From G963664115 sp965216035 (GTDB lineage Bacteria; Acidobacteriota; Terriglobia; 20CM-2-55-15): DNA of 64,000 bases. The first letter of the stretch is position 1; each line of letters opens with the position of its first letter. The stretch is taken from assembly GCA_965216035.1 (NCBI GenBank), contig CBDCFM010000019.1, positions 124,001 through 188,000 of the forward strand. The letters run 5' to 3'. Made by a program: the position numbers and the translations under genes. The notes beneath the pieces are model-generated. The model was not told where the DNA came from. It did no database searches and saw only the letters and a list, made by a program, of their open reading frames with translations. Shown piece after piece: positions 17,138 through 26,587 of this stretch.

Positions 17138-17926
17138 AGGATGTGCCTGGACTATTCTGTCAATGATGTTCCCGGCCGTTCAATCTTCGAGAGTTAATTC
17201 CACCAACAACACATCTTCCAATTCCTCTTGGTCGTTTGCCTCCTGCACGCGTCGAATGCGCGTCGTACCACGCAATTCCTCGCTCAGGACGAGTCCGCTT
17301 CTGTCTAAGATACTGTCTTGGTCGCTCCAACCTTTCAAGCCGATAGTCGTAAAGACGAGAGTATCGCCCTCCCAATGACCAACGGAGTCTCCGTAGAACG
17401 TATTCCACAGATCACCCTCCAAGTGGGGGCGTCCGTCTGTATAGATCCTCATGATGCCGCGAGTATGTTCGCTAAGGACCCAGACTTGTTCGGGGTGGAC
17501 GATGAATTCCGCATTCATGTTCACATTGAATATCCGCGGAAACCCGTGCGGAATGCACTGCGTGAGCGGATCGGGAAACCGTCCCTGATCCCTGAGTTCT
17601 ACATGACTCTGGTAGATCGCCTCCCACTCCTCGGTATAGGGAGGATGGGCACGAGTGCCCACCGCGTTCACGCCTTGTGACCTGATGTTCGGGTCGGCAG
17701 GTTCCCCGTTCATGGTCCAGGTCTCTTCGTCGAAAACTGGTCCGGCCCTCCTGGCCCAAACGCCACTCCAATCGGGAAGCGACCCGGAGTCTCGAAGCAC
17801 CGCTTCTTGTTCCAACTCCTGCGTAGAACAAGAAGAAATGGTAACCGCTGCGGTCACAACCGCCGTCAGCGTCAGCGTGACCCAGGCCACGCGGCGAGTC
17901 AACATCTTGAAAACCCTCTGTTGCAT

Positions 17927-18295
17927 TGCCAAATCACCTCTCTGCCTAAAATGCTTTGCTGTCCCAGCCCGATGGGGCTGCATCGATTTAAAACGTCAAT
18001 AACAGGACCAGCGGGGCGAAGATGCTCATCTTGATCCTGTGGACTGATTTTCGTTGGTTCATGAACGCTCACCCCCTAAACGGGGATGTTCATTTTGGCT
18101 ACTCGGATCACACTCTTTATACACTGACATCCACCCGACCGGCCAAATCTTTGTGTCCCCTCTGTGCCAACATCAGCGAGACGCCTGCCTGATCGATAAT
18201 TAGTGAGCAGGGCGGAAGCCTTTTCTATGGTGGAGATCGAAGTGATGAGCCGGACCAGCTCGCCCTCCACTGGTCGTGCGTAGGGTCTGGCCCGT
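17927..18295. other. Intergenic stretch
   Basis: It contains the ribosome site and presumably the promoter of the lipoprotein gene. No further gene is recognised. Confidence 0.45.
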
Positions 18296-18470
18296 GTGCT
18301 GGCGGCAGAATTCGTGGCCGGCGCGCCCGAAATCGTTATGCAGGGAGACTACCTCGCGCCCAACAACGGCCGTCCGTATTCCGTTTCGTCTGACGGACAA
18401 AGGTTTCTTATGATCAAGGACGCCACGATAGCAGGGGATAGTGATGTCCTCCCACCCCAGGTCAACATTT
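18296..18470 (+). pseudogene. Remnant: C-terminal end of a PD40/TolB-type propeller
   Basis: The frame reads FVAGAPEIVMQGDYLAP, then GRPYSVSSDGQRFLMIKD and PPQVNI, the conserved last blade and tail of kinase-linked PD40 proteins. The tail then degenerates. No start or upstream blades are present. Confidence 0.6.
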
Positions 18471-18477
18471 GCCGTTC

Positions 18478-19453
18478 TTGGGTTCGCAAACTAGGGATGG
18501 AGTCATTGAACTTCTCGATGTCCCACCTAATCGATACCTACATCCGCGTCTATCGCCAGACGAAAATGGGGTTGCCGTGCAGGCAGGCAATAACGAGAGC
18601 AACAGCGACATCTGGGTCTATGACCTGTCTGGAGAGACAGCTATGCGTCAACTGACGCAGGGAGGCAATAATACTCATCCAATATGGACACGGGACGGGG
18701 AGCGCCTCACCTTTGCCTCAACGAGAGATGGCGCTACGAGTATTTATTGGCAACCTGCTGGTGGAGTCGGAGAAGCACAGCGCCTGACTACGGCAGAGGA
18801 AGGAAATATCCATTGGCCTGGGTCATGGTCACCGGATGGACGGGTACTTGCGTTCACAGAAGTATTCCCCAACGGGGATCAAAATATACGGACCTTGTCG
18901 CTCGACGAGGGAGATGAACCGCAACTATTTCTGTGGCCTTACCGGTTCCCTTCAGGCCAATCCTATGTTCTCGCCGGACGGGATGTGGTTGGCTTACTGG
19001 TCCAACGACGAAGGGAGTAATGAGATTTATGTGCAGCCGTTCCCTCCCGTATCCGGAGTGCGACATCGTGTTACACAGAACAGTGGGGCAATGGCTTTGT
19101 GGTCACCAGACGGTAGTGAATTGTTCTACCGACCAAGTCCTGCTGGCTTGGCAAGGCTAAGTGGCGTTGACGTCACAACTGAGCCTCAGTTTAGTTTTTC
19201 AATTGAGCGAGTCTTACCCATAGAACGATTCGTCATCGCCGTTAACCAGCGGGATTACGACATCACACCTGACGGCGAACGCTTCCTGATGGTCTTTCCT
19301 GCAAGCGAGACGGATCGTGACCAACCAAGAAACCCCCAAATCAACATCGTTCTCAATTGGTTTGAAGAACTGAAGGAGACGGGTGCCGGTGCCGTGATCG
19401 GTGTCAAGTTCATATCCGGTTGGCGGACCATGACGGGCATCCTCTTCACGTAA
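18478..19453 (+). pseudogene. PD40/TolB-type beta-propeller (kinase output domain), frameshifted
   Basis: Two frames together encode at least five PD40 blades: HPRLSPDENGVAVQAG, THPIWTRDGERLTFAS, WSPDGRVLAFTEV in the first, then NPMFSPDGMWLAYWSND, LWSPDGSELFYRP and YDITPDGERFLMVFP in the second. The switch falls near 18935-18955. The family C-terminal signature NPQINIVLNWFEELK follows, and then a further shift replaces the usual RVPVP end. In intact relatives this domain is extracytoplasmic and attached to a Ser/Thr kinase. Here no kinase domain precedes it. Confidence 0.78.
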
Positions 19454-19486
19454 CACGGCTCCTGGTCACACACCAAAGAATCGGGA

Positions 19487-19897
19487 TTATTCGTTATCAG
19501 AACTGAACATATCCACTGCAAGTGAGAACGATCCGTCAGGTTGCCGTCGTCGGATCTCAAGGAACTTCCCGACATCATCGACGGGACTCGCTGCGCCATC
19601 AGGATGCACGGACATCGAGTAACTCCCACGGACGTAGATGAGATCGTCGCGTCCGTCAATCTCATCAATGCCGATTGAAAAGCGTGTCACCTTTGGAAAC
19701 GCTTCTAAGAAAGTACGGATCTGTTCTCGGCTCTGTACAAGTGGGTGGTTGGGTGGCATCAGAACAGCATCAACTGTATATAGGTGGGCGAGTGCCTCGA
19801 AGTCGCGGTTCAGCATCAGCTGTGCAAAACGATCACTGGTCGCTCGGATAGCTGCTAGATCCTCGGCCGGGAGACTGGCCGGTGCCGGTTGAGTCAT
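19487..19897 (-). CDS. SnoaL/DUF4440-like small protein
   Basis: The product is 136 aa, matching the length of NTF2-fold SnoaL/SgcJ proteins. The N-terminal helix pair (AIRATSDRFAQLMLNRDFEALAHLY) with TVDAVLMPPN and the terminal strand RQPDGSFSLAVDMFSSD are typical of DUF4440-like members, often described as ketosteroid-isomerase-like. There is no signal peptide, so a cytoplasmic location is expected. It is convergent with the PD40 remnant and apparently monocistronic. No specific reaction is assigned. Confidence 0.8.
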   Translation of the reverse strand: MTQPAPASLPAEDLAAIRATSDRFAQLMLNRDFEALAHLYTVDAVLMPPNHPLVQSREQIRTFLEAFPKVTRFSIGIDEIDGRDDLIYVRGSYSMSVHPDGAASPVDDVGKFLEIRRRQPDGSFSLAVDMFSSDNE

Positions 19898-20035
19898 ATC
19901 AAATCTCCTTATAGTTTAAAGTAAGGTTTATCTCAGGTAGCAACAGTGTAGTCCAGCTTCGGATTCAAGAATGATAATACAGCGCAGTGCGGCGAGGCCC
20001 TGCCAGGAAGATTTCGGTAAACGTAGTGGAACCCG

Positions 20036-20097
20036 TCCCCAAATCAACATCGTCCTGAACTGATTGGAGAACTGAAGGAACGGGTGCCTGTGCCCTA
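20036..20097 (+). pseudogene. Degenerate tail of a kinase-linked PD40 protein
   Basis: CCCCAAATCAACATCGT starts a sequence that would encode PQINIVLN, then a stop, a degenerate FEEL-like region and the equivalent of RVPVP. It is about 80% alike in DNA to the intact end at 39628-39691. Confidence 0.6.
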
Positions 20098-20110
20098 GTT
20101 TTTCGAGATC

Positions 20111-20150
20111 AGTGCCTGTTAAATCCGGTTCGCGGTCGCCGAGATTCCCC
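20111..20150. repeat. Dispersed intergenic repeat, member a
   Basis: It contains CCTGTTAAATCCGGTTCGCGGTCGCC-type sequence followed by GAGATTCCCC. It is related to sequences at 20889, 25103, 29749, 34421 and 42422 (common core about AAATCCGGTYG.G..CCAGTGAGATTT). Confidence 0.5.
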
Positions 20151-20215
20151 TGCCTCTCAGTCAAGGCAAAGTTGATGCGTGGACGCTGCGTTTCTAGACG
20201 TGGCACAATCACCCT

Positions 20216-20584
20216 GTGGCGATTGAACTGAATCACACAATTGTGCCAGCAAAGGACAAGGTGGCGTCAGCAGAATTCTTTGCTCGGATTTTCGGTCTGC
20301 CGTACGAGCGAGCCGTATTGCACTCCGCTCCTGTTCGAGTCAATGACTCGCTGACGCTGGATTTTGACGACCGTGAGGACTTCGATTCACACCATTACGC
20401 GTTTAAGGTGAGTGAGGAAGACTTCGACGCAGTTTTTGAGCGGCTGCAGAACGAGGGAATACCCTACGGGAGTGGGCCACCACCAAACGTGGACAACATG
20501 AAGATAAATCGGCGGCGTGGTGGTCGCGGTGTCTACTTTTCTGACCCCAACGGACACGTCCTGGAGCTGCTGACCGTCGGGTAA
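20216..20584 (+). CDS. VOC-family (glyoxalase/dioxygenase fold) protein
   Basis: The product is 122 aa read from GTG 20216. It carries one VOC domain: NHTIVPAKDKVASAEFFARI at the start (first metal-ligand position HTI), FGLPYE, HHYAFKVSEEDFDAVFERL, and the end motif VYFSDPNGHVLELLTV with the terminal Glu ligand. The family includes lyases, dioxygenases and resistance proteins, so the substrate is not assigned. It stands alone on the plus strand. Confidence 0.85.
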   Translation: MAIELNHTIVPAKDKVASAEFFARIFGLPYERAVLHSAPVRVNDSLTLDFDDREDFDSHHYAFKVSEEDFDAVFERLQNEGIPYGSGPPPNVDNMKINRRRGGRGVYFSDPNGHVLELLTVG

Positions 20585-20756
20585 GAAAACCGATCCCGAG
20601 GCGCTGCCTCAGACAACCAGATGGTGCCGGAAAAGTCGGCTTCAAGGAAGTCAGGCGACTGGCTTAGCAAATGTACTTGTCGGTGCCCGAAAAATCCGGT
20701 TGGTGGACGTCGAGAATTCAACCGGACCGAGCGATCCGGATCGAAGGAGACCACCC

Positions 20757-20837
20757 ATGCACATTCGCGGCCGTTTGACCCTACTGATCACATCACTCCT
20801 GCTCATCACCCTGACGCTTTCGTCGGGCCGAAGGTAG
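20757..20837 (+). CDS. 26-aa signal-peptide-like mini-ORF, probably a gene stub
   Basis: A good GAAGGAG ribosome site seven bases upstream precedes MHIRGRLTLLITSLLLI and a short tail ending in GRR and stop. This is a textbook N-region plus hydrophobic core with no mature protein behind it. It is likely the surviving 5' end of a deleted secreted-protein gene; a genuine small membrane peptide cannot be excluded. Confidence 0.45.
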   Translation: MHIRGRLTLLITSLLLITLTLSSGRR

Positions 20838-20888
20838 GACCTCGCCAGCTGTGACCGCTCGCAGCGCGGGAATTCAGTTCCCACACCA

Positions 20889-20931
20889 GGTCAAGTCCTG
20901 AGAAATCCGGTGAGCACCCGTTGAGATTTCA
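20889..20931. repeat. Dispersed intergenic repeat, member b (upstream of the kinase)
   Basis: TCAAGTCCTGAGAAATCCGG is followed by a TTGAGATTTC block. The similarity to member d (29749-29791) continues for about 90 further bases into the kinase start, so here the repeat is part of a conserved kinase upstream region. Confidence 0.6.
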
Positions 20932-21003
20932 TTGCCTCCCGGTCTACCCCATTTGCTGGACTGCCCCCAGCGATCTCAGACCTGACTTAACAAGCCACTG
21001 ACT

Positions 21004-21435
21004 ATGGAATCCGGTACAAAACTCGGCCACTACGAAATCCTCTCCCCGCTCGGCAAAGGCGGCATGGGAGAGGTGTGGCGTGCCCGCGATACAAAGCTTG
21101 GGCGTGAAGTTGCGATCAAGACGCTCCCCGAAGAGTTTGCGAAGGCCGCTGATCGTCTAGCTAGGTTTGAACGCGAAGCCAAAACCCTGGCGACGTTGAA
21201 CCATCCGAACGTCGCCCAGATATACGGCTTTGAAAAGTCCACCAGCGTCCACGCCCTCGTGATGGAGTTGGTCGAGGGGCCGACCCTCGCCGACCGTATT
21301 ACACAAGGGCCGATTCCCGTTGATGAAGATCTGCCTATTGCGAAGCAGATCGCCGAGGCCCTTGAGGCCGCACACGATCAAGGGATCATCCATCGAGACC
21401 TAAAACCGGCCAATGTGAAGGTCCGGCGCGGATAA
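21004..21435 (+). pseudogene. Ser/Thr protein kinase, N-terminal lobe only
   Basis: The 143 aa contain the glycine loop GKGGMGEVWRA, the VAIK lysine, the helix-C Glu region (REAKTLATLNHPNVAQIY), the hinge (VMELVEGPTLADRI) and the catalytic loop HRDLKPANVKV. The frame stops right after this, before the DFG motif, activation segment and C-lobe. Intact relatives have a complete kinase, one membrane helix and a PD40 propeller, often 800-900 aa in all. The truncated product cannot be a functional kinase. The start ATG and conserved upstream sequence (20889 onward) are preserved. Confidence 0.85.
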
Positions 21436-21551
21436 GCGGAACACGCAGGGTCCGGCACCATGGCAGTGTTGCCGTATGGGTGCTATGTCAATCCGCGCGC
21501 GGCCGCATGCCGGCGCGCGGAAGCAGTAGGCCCCGCCTGAAGCGGCCAGCG

Positions 21552-22046
21552 CTAGCGTAGCTGCGCGGCGACCGCGTCGATTCCGGCTTGCACGCAGACA
21601 TCGGTTGCTGTGCTTGCCGCACCCGAAATCCCGACACCACCGACCACTTCGCCATCAGCGATAATCGGCATCCCACCGCCGATCATCACCACATGCGGAA
21701 AATCGGCCTGCTGCGCACGGGTCATGTTGCCTTCTACATACTCGGCCTGCATCTCGGCGCTGGGGCGGCGGAACGCCATCGCCGTAAAGGCCTTTTCGTA
21801 GCTGTTGTCGAAGGTGAACGGCCGCGCGCCGTCTCCCCGCAAGGCAACAATCGTGTCGCCGCTGCTGTCTATGACGTGAATCGAAACCTGTAGGTTCTCC
21901 GTTAGACAACGCGCCATCGTGGTGTCCGCAACAGTCCTGGCCATTGCATAGGAAAGATCCCTGCGGACGGTAAGCTGCGCCGCGGCTGGAACTGCCAAGG
22001 CGCACACACCCCCCAGCGTCGAAAGAAACCGGATCGTTGTAGACAT
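21552..22046 (-). CDS. GlcG/HbpS-like (DUF336) exported protein
   Basis: The product is 164 aa from ATG 22046, chosen for the GGGGAGG immediately upstream and because it puts the signal peptide (TTIRFLSTLGGVCALAVPAAA) at the start. The mature part follows the GlcG/HbpS pattern: DLSYAMARTVADTTMARC, VIDSSGDTIVALRGDGA, FTFDNSYEKAFTAMAFRRP and VVGGVGISGAAS. Family members bind haem or small ligands and occur next to oxidoreductases. Here a dihaem cytochrome c lies about 900 bp away on the other strand. The role is not known. Confidence 0.85.
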   Translation of the reverse strand: MSTTIRFLSTLGGVCALAVPAAAQLTVRRDLSYAMARTVADTTMARCLTENLQVSIHVIDSSGDTIVALRGDGARPFTFDNSYEKAFTAMAFRRPSAEMQAEYVEGNMTRAQQADFPHVVMIGGGMPIIADGEVVGGVGISGAASTATDVCVQAGIDAVAAQLR

Positions 22047-22571
22047 GATGCCTCCCCAAAATGATTGTAGTTTCACACACAACGCACTGCAACTCTATCA
22101 GTGCCCGGCGCTCATCGCCGCTCGGGTCGCACGTCTTGTGTGATCATCCCATGTCCGCGCGGCCCTGTTTAGTAGCCTGCGGTGGTCCGAATCCAGGGAT
22201 AGGTTGAGCCCTAGTCGGGGGCGCTCTTCAGGAGGACGACGACCACGTCTGGGCCCTCGACGCGGAGGCTCTCATGAAATGGCTACGTGAGCGTCATCCT
22301 CACAGCGCTGGTGCGCGGGGCGCAGCGAGGCACCCCAACGCTCGCGTCAACAGCGCACTCGTCCGCCCCGGTCGCCGCCATCCGAAATCAAAAGACCTCG
22401 GGGAGGCTGAACGTCACGGGCCGGTTGCATATCTTCTCGCTGACGATGATAGGTAATTGAAACCCCATGTGCAATATTCACGCAATGACGTTTATGGGGT
22501 TCGATGTCCGGCATAGCTGACGGGTACCAGAGCTTCACGACGCAGCCAAGAAGCAGATGCCCGTCCGGTCT
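22047..22571. other. Intergenic stretch with possible decayed coding tail
   Basis: No intact gene. On the minus strand near 22211-22275 a frame reads ESLRVEGPDVVVVLLKSAP and then stops, which looks like a protein C-terminus without a body. Nothing else is recognised. Confidence 0.35.
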
Positions 22572-22812
22572 CTACTTGAAGTGCTTTTCAATCCATTCCA
22601 CCGCGAAGTGCACAAATGTCTTCCCAGGCAGCAGCTCTGCCTGACACGTGCCCACCGGTCCGATGCTGGCTTTGCCCGTGTCCAAGAAATCCAAGAGGAT
22701 TTGGGCGAAATAGTCGCCGTGCTGCCAATCCGCGATTCCTTCGCAGTCTTCCAGACACTCAATCCACTGTTCGCCACGGTCCGCCCTTACGTAGCGCCGG
22801 CGAGCGCGTCAA
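22572..22812 (-). pseudogene. C-terminal fragment of an unrecognised protein
   Basis: An open frame without a start reads YVRADRGEQWIECLEDC, DWQHGDYFAQILLDFLDTG, GPVGTCQAELLPGKTFVHFA and VEWIEKHFK, then stop. Composition and hydrophobic patterning look like real protein, and a stop codon sits just upstream of the fragment. I cannot name the family. It is likely the end of a deleted gene. Confidence 0.45.
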
Positions 22813-22967
22813 CGGGCCGTGGTCGTGGGACTGATCCCGGCTAAGGTCGGGACGAGGCTGGTACACTTCGGACGGGACTCGATGGCCGTGGTAGGATCAA
22901 CCTGTCAATGCCGGTCGCGGTTCTGCGGAGTGCCGTGTAGCAAGAAGTAGAAGGAGGGAGGGACGTC

Positions 22968-24014
22968 ATGCAGAAAATTGTAGGTTTCGTTGTCTTGTTC
23001 GCCATGCCCGCGGTTGTTGTTGGCGTATTGAGCGCCCAGAGCGAGCAATCGGCTAACGGCCAAGCATTGGTGCAGACTGAGCGACCTGATTGGGCCTATG
23101 GCATCCCATTGGGGCCGCGTCCGCCCCGTCCGGAAGAGGATGGGACGGTCTTCAGCTTGCCCGATACTGACCGGACGTTCACGGCCACCCAGATTCGCGG
23201 TCGCTCTCCCGCCGACTGGTATCCCGACGACCATCCAACGCCGATGCCTGACATCGTTGCGAACGGTCGGACGGCAGAGGAGGGCGCTGTCGTGCGGGCG
23301 TGTGCGCTTTGTCACTACCCCAATGGGCAGGGGCGCCCGGAGAACGCTGGCGTCTCGGGCTTGCCAGTTTCGTATTTCATCCAGCAGATGGACGATTTTC
23401 GCAACGATCTGAGGAATAGCTCAGAACCGAGAAAGAACAACGCTCGGACGATGACCCAAATCGCGAAGAACATGACCGAAGAGGAGATCGTCGCTGCTGC
23501 CGAGTACTTCGGCGCACAGCCTTGGAGGCCATGGGTCCGGGTCGTGGAGACCGACACCGTGTTCGAGAGCTACACGCTGGGGGGCATCTATCTCCCAGTG
23601 GACTGTGAAATCGACAATTTCACGGAGTGCGAGGCTACTGCTGCTACGTCGGGCACTGAACCGATCGGGCTGCGTATCGTTGAAACCCCAGAGAATATCG
23701 AGCACGCAGAGGCGCACCGTAATCCGAGGTCCGGCTGGATCGCTTATGTTCCGGTTGGTGCGGTCGAGAAGGGTAGGGCATTGGCCGAGGCCGGACAGTG
23801 CAGTATCTGTCACGGTCCAGGTCTGAAGGGTCTCGGCCCTTCGCCTGGAATCGCGGGTCGGTCTGCCAGTTACCTCATGCGGGCGTTGTATGACATGCAG
23901 CAGGGCACGCGTAAGGGACTGTGGTCTGAGCTGATGACGCCGGTCGTTGCCGATCTCAGTACGGAAGACTTGCTGTACCTTGTTGCTTACGCGGCGTCCC
24001 TTGACCCGCAATAG
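22968..24014 (+). CDS. Dihaem cytochrome c, exported
   Basis: The product is 348 aa with a signal peptide (KIVGFVVLFAMPAVVVGVL). Two haem-binding sites are present: CALCH at about residues 112-116 and CSICH at about 278-282. Each is followed by a small cytochrome c domain with a distal Met region (PVSYFIQQMDDFR; SYLMRALYDMQQ). The arrangement resembles the c553/c4-type dihaem proteins that pass electrons from periplasmic dehydrogenases to terminal oxidases. AAGGAGGGAGG precedes the ATG. It appears monocistronic. The PQQ dehydrogenase at 42512 is a conceivable electron donor, but nothing in the context ties them. Confidence 0.9.
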   Translation: MQKIVGFVVLFAMPAVVVGVLSAQSEQSANGQALVQTERPDWAYGIPLGPRPPRPEEDGTVFSLPDTDRTFTATQIRGRSPADWYPDDHPTPMPDIVANGRTAEEGAVVRACALCHYPNGQGRPENAGVSGLPVSYFIQQMDDFRNDLRNSSEPRKNNARTMTQIAKNMTEEEIVAAAEYFGAQPWRPWVRVVETDTVFESYTLGGIYLPVDCEIDNFTECEATAATSGTEPIGLRIVETPENIEHAEAHRNPRSGWIAYVPVGAVEKGRALAEAGQCSICHGPGLKGLGPSPGIAGRSASYLMRALYDMQQGTRKGLWSELMTPVVADLSTEDLLYLVAYAASLDPQ

Positions 24015-24649
24015 CTGGAACGCTAGGCTCCAGGAACTGGTTTCGCAAAGCAAAGAAACAAAATTTACTCGCTCAGATCTGGCATTCTTCATGGGAGCCG
24101 GTTGATCCAACTGGATCAGAACCGGACGCTCGGGTGGGACCCGCCGTGGTTTAACGAGTGGGAACTGCATGCAGATCTCTGGGGCGTGACGCGGATCGCC
24201 TTACGTAACTGGCTTAGGAGTCCAACAGGACGATGAGGAAGGGGGTGCGCTTCGGCCTGTTTGCCCTTCACTTCGGGGTGACGCCCGTCGCCTCAGCGAC
24301 GTACCGGCTACCAATGTACACGGAATCTTATCCCGAGAAACGGCAGGCGTGCGTGTTGCTATTAACCCCCGTAGCCTAGGACATCCCGGAGTCCCGTTCG
24401 GGGGTGTAGGGGCTGTACGGTACCTTGTACTGTAGCTGTGTGTGGCGAATTGTTGAAATCCTTGTGATTCAGCAATTTGAGGGATCCGGCTGGGGCGCCG
24501 GTCTCCAGAGGTGCGAGATGACGGTTTACACCTCCCAATCTGCGGGGTGTAGCAACGAAATTTGTCTCACTGGGAGGGTTCATCCCAGCGCCTTGCGCAG
24601 TGATATGTTCCTACGTAGTCTGTCGAATTGTTAGTTCGGCGCCAGAGAA
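24015..24649. other. Intergenic stretch, nothing recognised
   Basis: 635 bases without a plausible gene on either strand. Codon-like patches are short and interrupted. It may hold decayed sequence. Confidence 0.5.
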
Positions 24650-25042
24650 ATGAGCGCATCTCCAAAGCTGACGGCTAGCTCCCCGGTGTTACTCGTAAGG
24701 GACGTGGTGAGCGCCGCGAACCACTATCGAGATACGATGGGTTTTGAATATGAGCGATTCTGGGGAGAGCCACCGTCGTTTGTGATTCTCCACAGAGACG
24801 GAATGTACGTGATGCTCAAGCAGGCCGACGATCCAAAGCATGTCGTCCCCCACTGGACGGTCTCCGACAAACTCTGGAACATCTATTTCTGGGTGTCAGA
24901 CGTGGACGATCTATACGCGGAACTTGTTCGCCGAGGTGCCAAGATTGATTACGGACTGTGCGACCAACCATACGGATGCCGGGAGTTCGGCACCCAAGAT
25001 CTGGATGGCCACGACATTGGCTTCGGCCAGGCCATCAAGTGA
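24650..25042 (+). CDS. VOC-family protein (bleomycin-resistance-like)
   Basis: The product is 130 aa and carries one VOC domain: PVLLVRDVVSAANHYRDTMGF, FVILHRDGMYVMLKQ, IYFWVSDVDDLYAELVRRGA and DLDGHDIGFGQ. In this fold two such halves form the metal or ligand site, so it should act as a dimer. The last motif has D/H in place of the common Glu at the fourth ligand position, which suggests a binding protein or altered metal site rather than a typical glyoxalase I. The ATG follows GCCAGAGAA, a weak ribosome site. Confidence 0.82.
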   Translation: MSASPKLTASSPVLLVRDVVSAANHYRDTMGFEYERFWGEPPSFVILHRDGMYVMLKQADDPKHVVPHWTVSDKLWNIYFWVSDVDDLYAELVRRGAKIDYGLCDQPYGCREFGTQDLDGHDIGFGQAIK

Positions 25043-25053
25043 CTCACTCAAAA

Positions 25054-25110
25054 CGCCGAACCACGCCTTGCAGGCGACCTCTCGCAGGGGAGATTTCGAG
25101 CTCACCCCTT
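25054..25110. repeat. Dispersed NHALQATSRR-type repeat
   Basis: Just after the VOC gene lies a stretch whose plus-strand frame reads PNHALQATSRRGDFELTP. Short NHALQ(A/P)T(S/A)-encoding sequences recur in intergenic DNA of several bacterial phyla and are non-genic repeats. Member c of the dispersed repeat (25103-25141) follows directly. Confidence 0.45.
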
Positions 25111-25141
25111 GAGAAATTTGGTTCGCGGCCAGTGAAATTCT
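25103..25141. repeat. Dispersed intergenic repeat, member c
   Basis: TTGAGAAATTTGGTTCGCGG is followed by CCAGTGAAATTCTTCC. It has the same layout as members a, b, d, e and f, though more diverged. Confidence 0.45.
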
Positions 25142-26587
25142 TCCAACATGCAGTTTCAACGCAGTCAATTCCTGGCTTTTGTATTCTCTATCGAGCGTTT
25201 CAATATGGAACCGTTGACGAAATTCGTTGCCCGGCACACCCGCAACCAGCCTGGTGCCCGACTGTGGCGCTCACTGAGCTTACTGCCAATCAGACATGAC
25301 TAAACTGACGACTCCTTTACGGGTGATTCTTACGGCCACTCTAGGTGCCCTGACACTCACAGTTTCACTGTCGTTGCTTGCGGGATCAACGGCACAACCG
25401 ACTCTAAGGCAATCCACCTTCGATTCAGATCTGCAAGGCTGCAGCTCAAGAGGCCAAGCCCGGGTTGTTTGTACGACGCTCGGTGCCGTCAGAGGTGTGC
25501 TGGAAGGTGAAACGGTCGCCTTCAAAGGTCTACCGTATGCAAAACCACCAACAGGCAGCTTGCGCTGGCGTCCGACGGAACATGCAATGCCCTGGAACGG
25601 AATACGCGACGCAGAGAATTTTGGTCCAAGGTGTCCCCAGGTTGACAATGGCGAGGTCGTCGGAGACGAGGACTGCCTTACGTTGAACATTTGGACTCCT
25701 TGTGAACCGTCGGTGGAACCGTTCCCAGTCATGGTTTACCTGACGGGTGGTGGTAATCATTCTCAAAGCGGTCAGGGGAGCGGATCTGTCGTCTTTGACG
25801 GGACGCACCTTGTACCCGAGGGCGTCATTCTGGTCACGTTCAATGTGCGTCTGGGAGTCTTGGGTTTCCTGACCCATCCTGTGCTCGATGCTGAGAGGGA
25901 GGAAAACGTCTCGGGTAATTACGGCAATCTGGACCAGATCGCAATGCTCCGGTGGCTGCAATCCAACATTGCGACGTTTGACGGAGATCCCAATCGTGTT
26001 TTCTTATTCGGGACATCAGCCGGAGGCGCAAATATCTGTGGGCTGATGACCTCGCCGCTGGCCGAGGGCTTGTTCCAGGCGGCGGCAATGGAGAGTAGCG
26101 TTCCCACTGGATGCGAATACCAGACTAAAGAACAGGCCCAGAACCGCACGGGAATAGGGCTTGTTGAAACTGTAGGGTGCGATACCGCCGAATGTCTCCG
26201 AGGGATGCCAGTGGATGCGTTGGTGCTGGCGCTAGAAGCGACGACCAATCTCTTTCCAAGAACTTACAGTCCTGTCGTTGATGGCTATGTTTTCCCAAAT
26301 CAGCCTCTTGAACGAATCCGAAATGGCCAGGCTGTGCGGATTCCCGTAATCATTGGGAACACCTCCGAGGAAACAACGGGTTGGACCGCTAGATTCGATC
26401 CGGTAACTGACGGGGTCTCATATGCGAGTGGTATGGAACAGATCTTTGGTGCAGAGATCCGCGACCGGGTTATTGCCGAGTATCCACTCTCGGATTACTC
26501 CACTCCGAAGGCGGCGTTCATACGGGCAACGACTGACGCACTGTTCACGTGCCAGACTTGGCGCGTAGCCCGGGCAATTGTTGAAAC

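Larger units (their letters stand above)
15865..17182 (+). mobile_element. IS481-family element, copy A
   Basis: The element is 1318 bp and identical in length to copy B (37108-38425). The ends are related inverted repeats (ACGGTCCGGGTACATCGTTTACA versus AACGGCCGGGAACATCATTGACA) and a 3-bp duplication ATC lies at 15862-15864 and 17183-17185. The left end holds two 25-bp direct repeats starting GTCCGGGTACAT, probable transposase sites. Confidence 0.9.
15724..17926 (-). pseudogene. Secreted lipoprotein with the DUF6152-partner domain, interrupted by IS481
   Basis: Coding parts are complement 17926-17186 and 15864-15724; joined they give 294 codons (293 aa). A lipoprotein signal (TLTLTAVVTAAVTISSC, Cys about residue 33) is followed by a domain with WSGVWARRAGP, HPEQVWVLSEH, IYTDGRPH, DSVGHWEGDTLVFTTIG and, after the insertion, RPWVVEKRFYKQPDG. 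The same motifs occur in the C-terminal half of the 35704 protein. The start was chosen at 17926 (AGAGG upstream) rather than 19 codons earlier, because only this start places the signal sequence at the N-terminus. The function is unknown; it should be anchored in the periplasm. Confidence 0.85.
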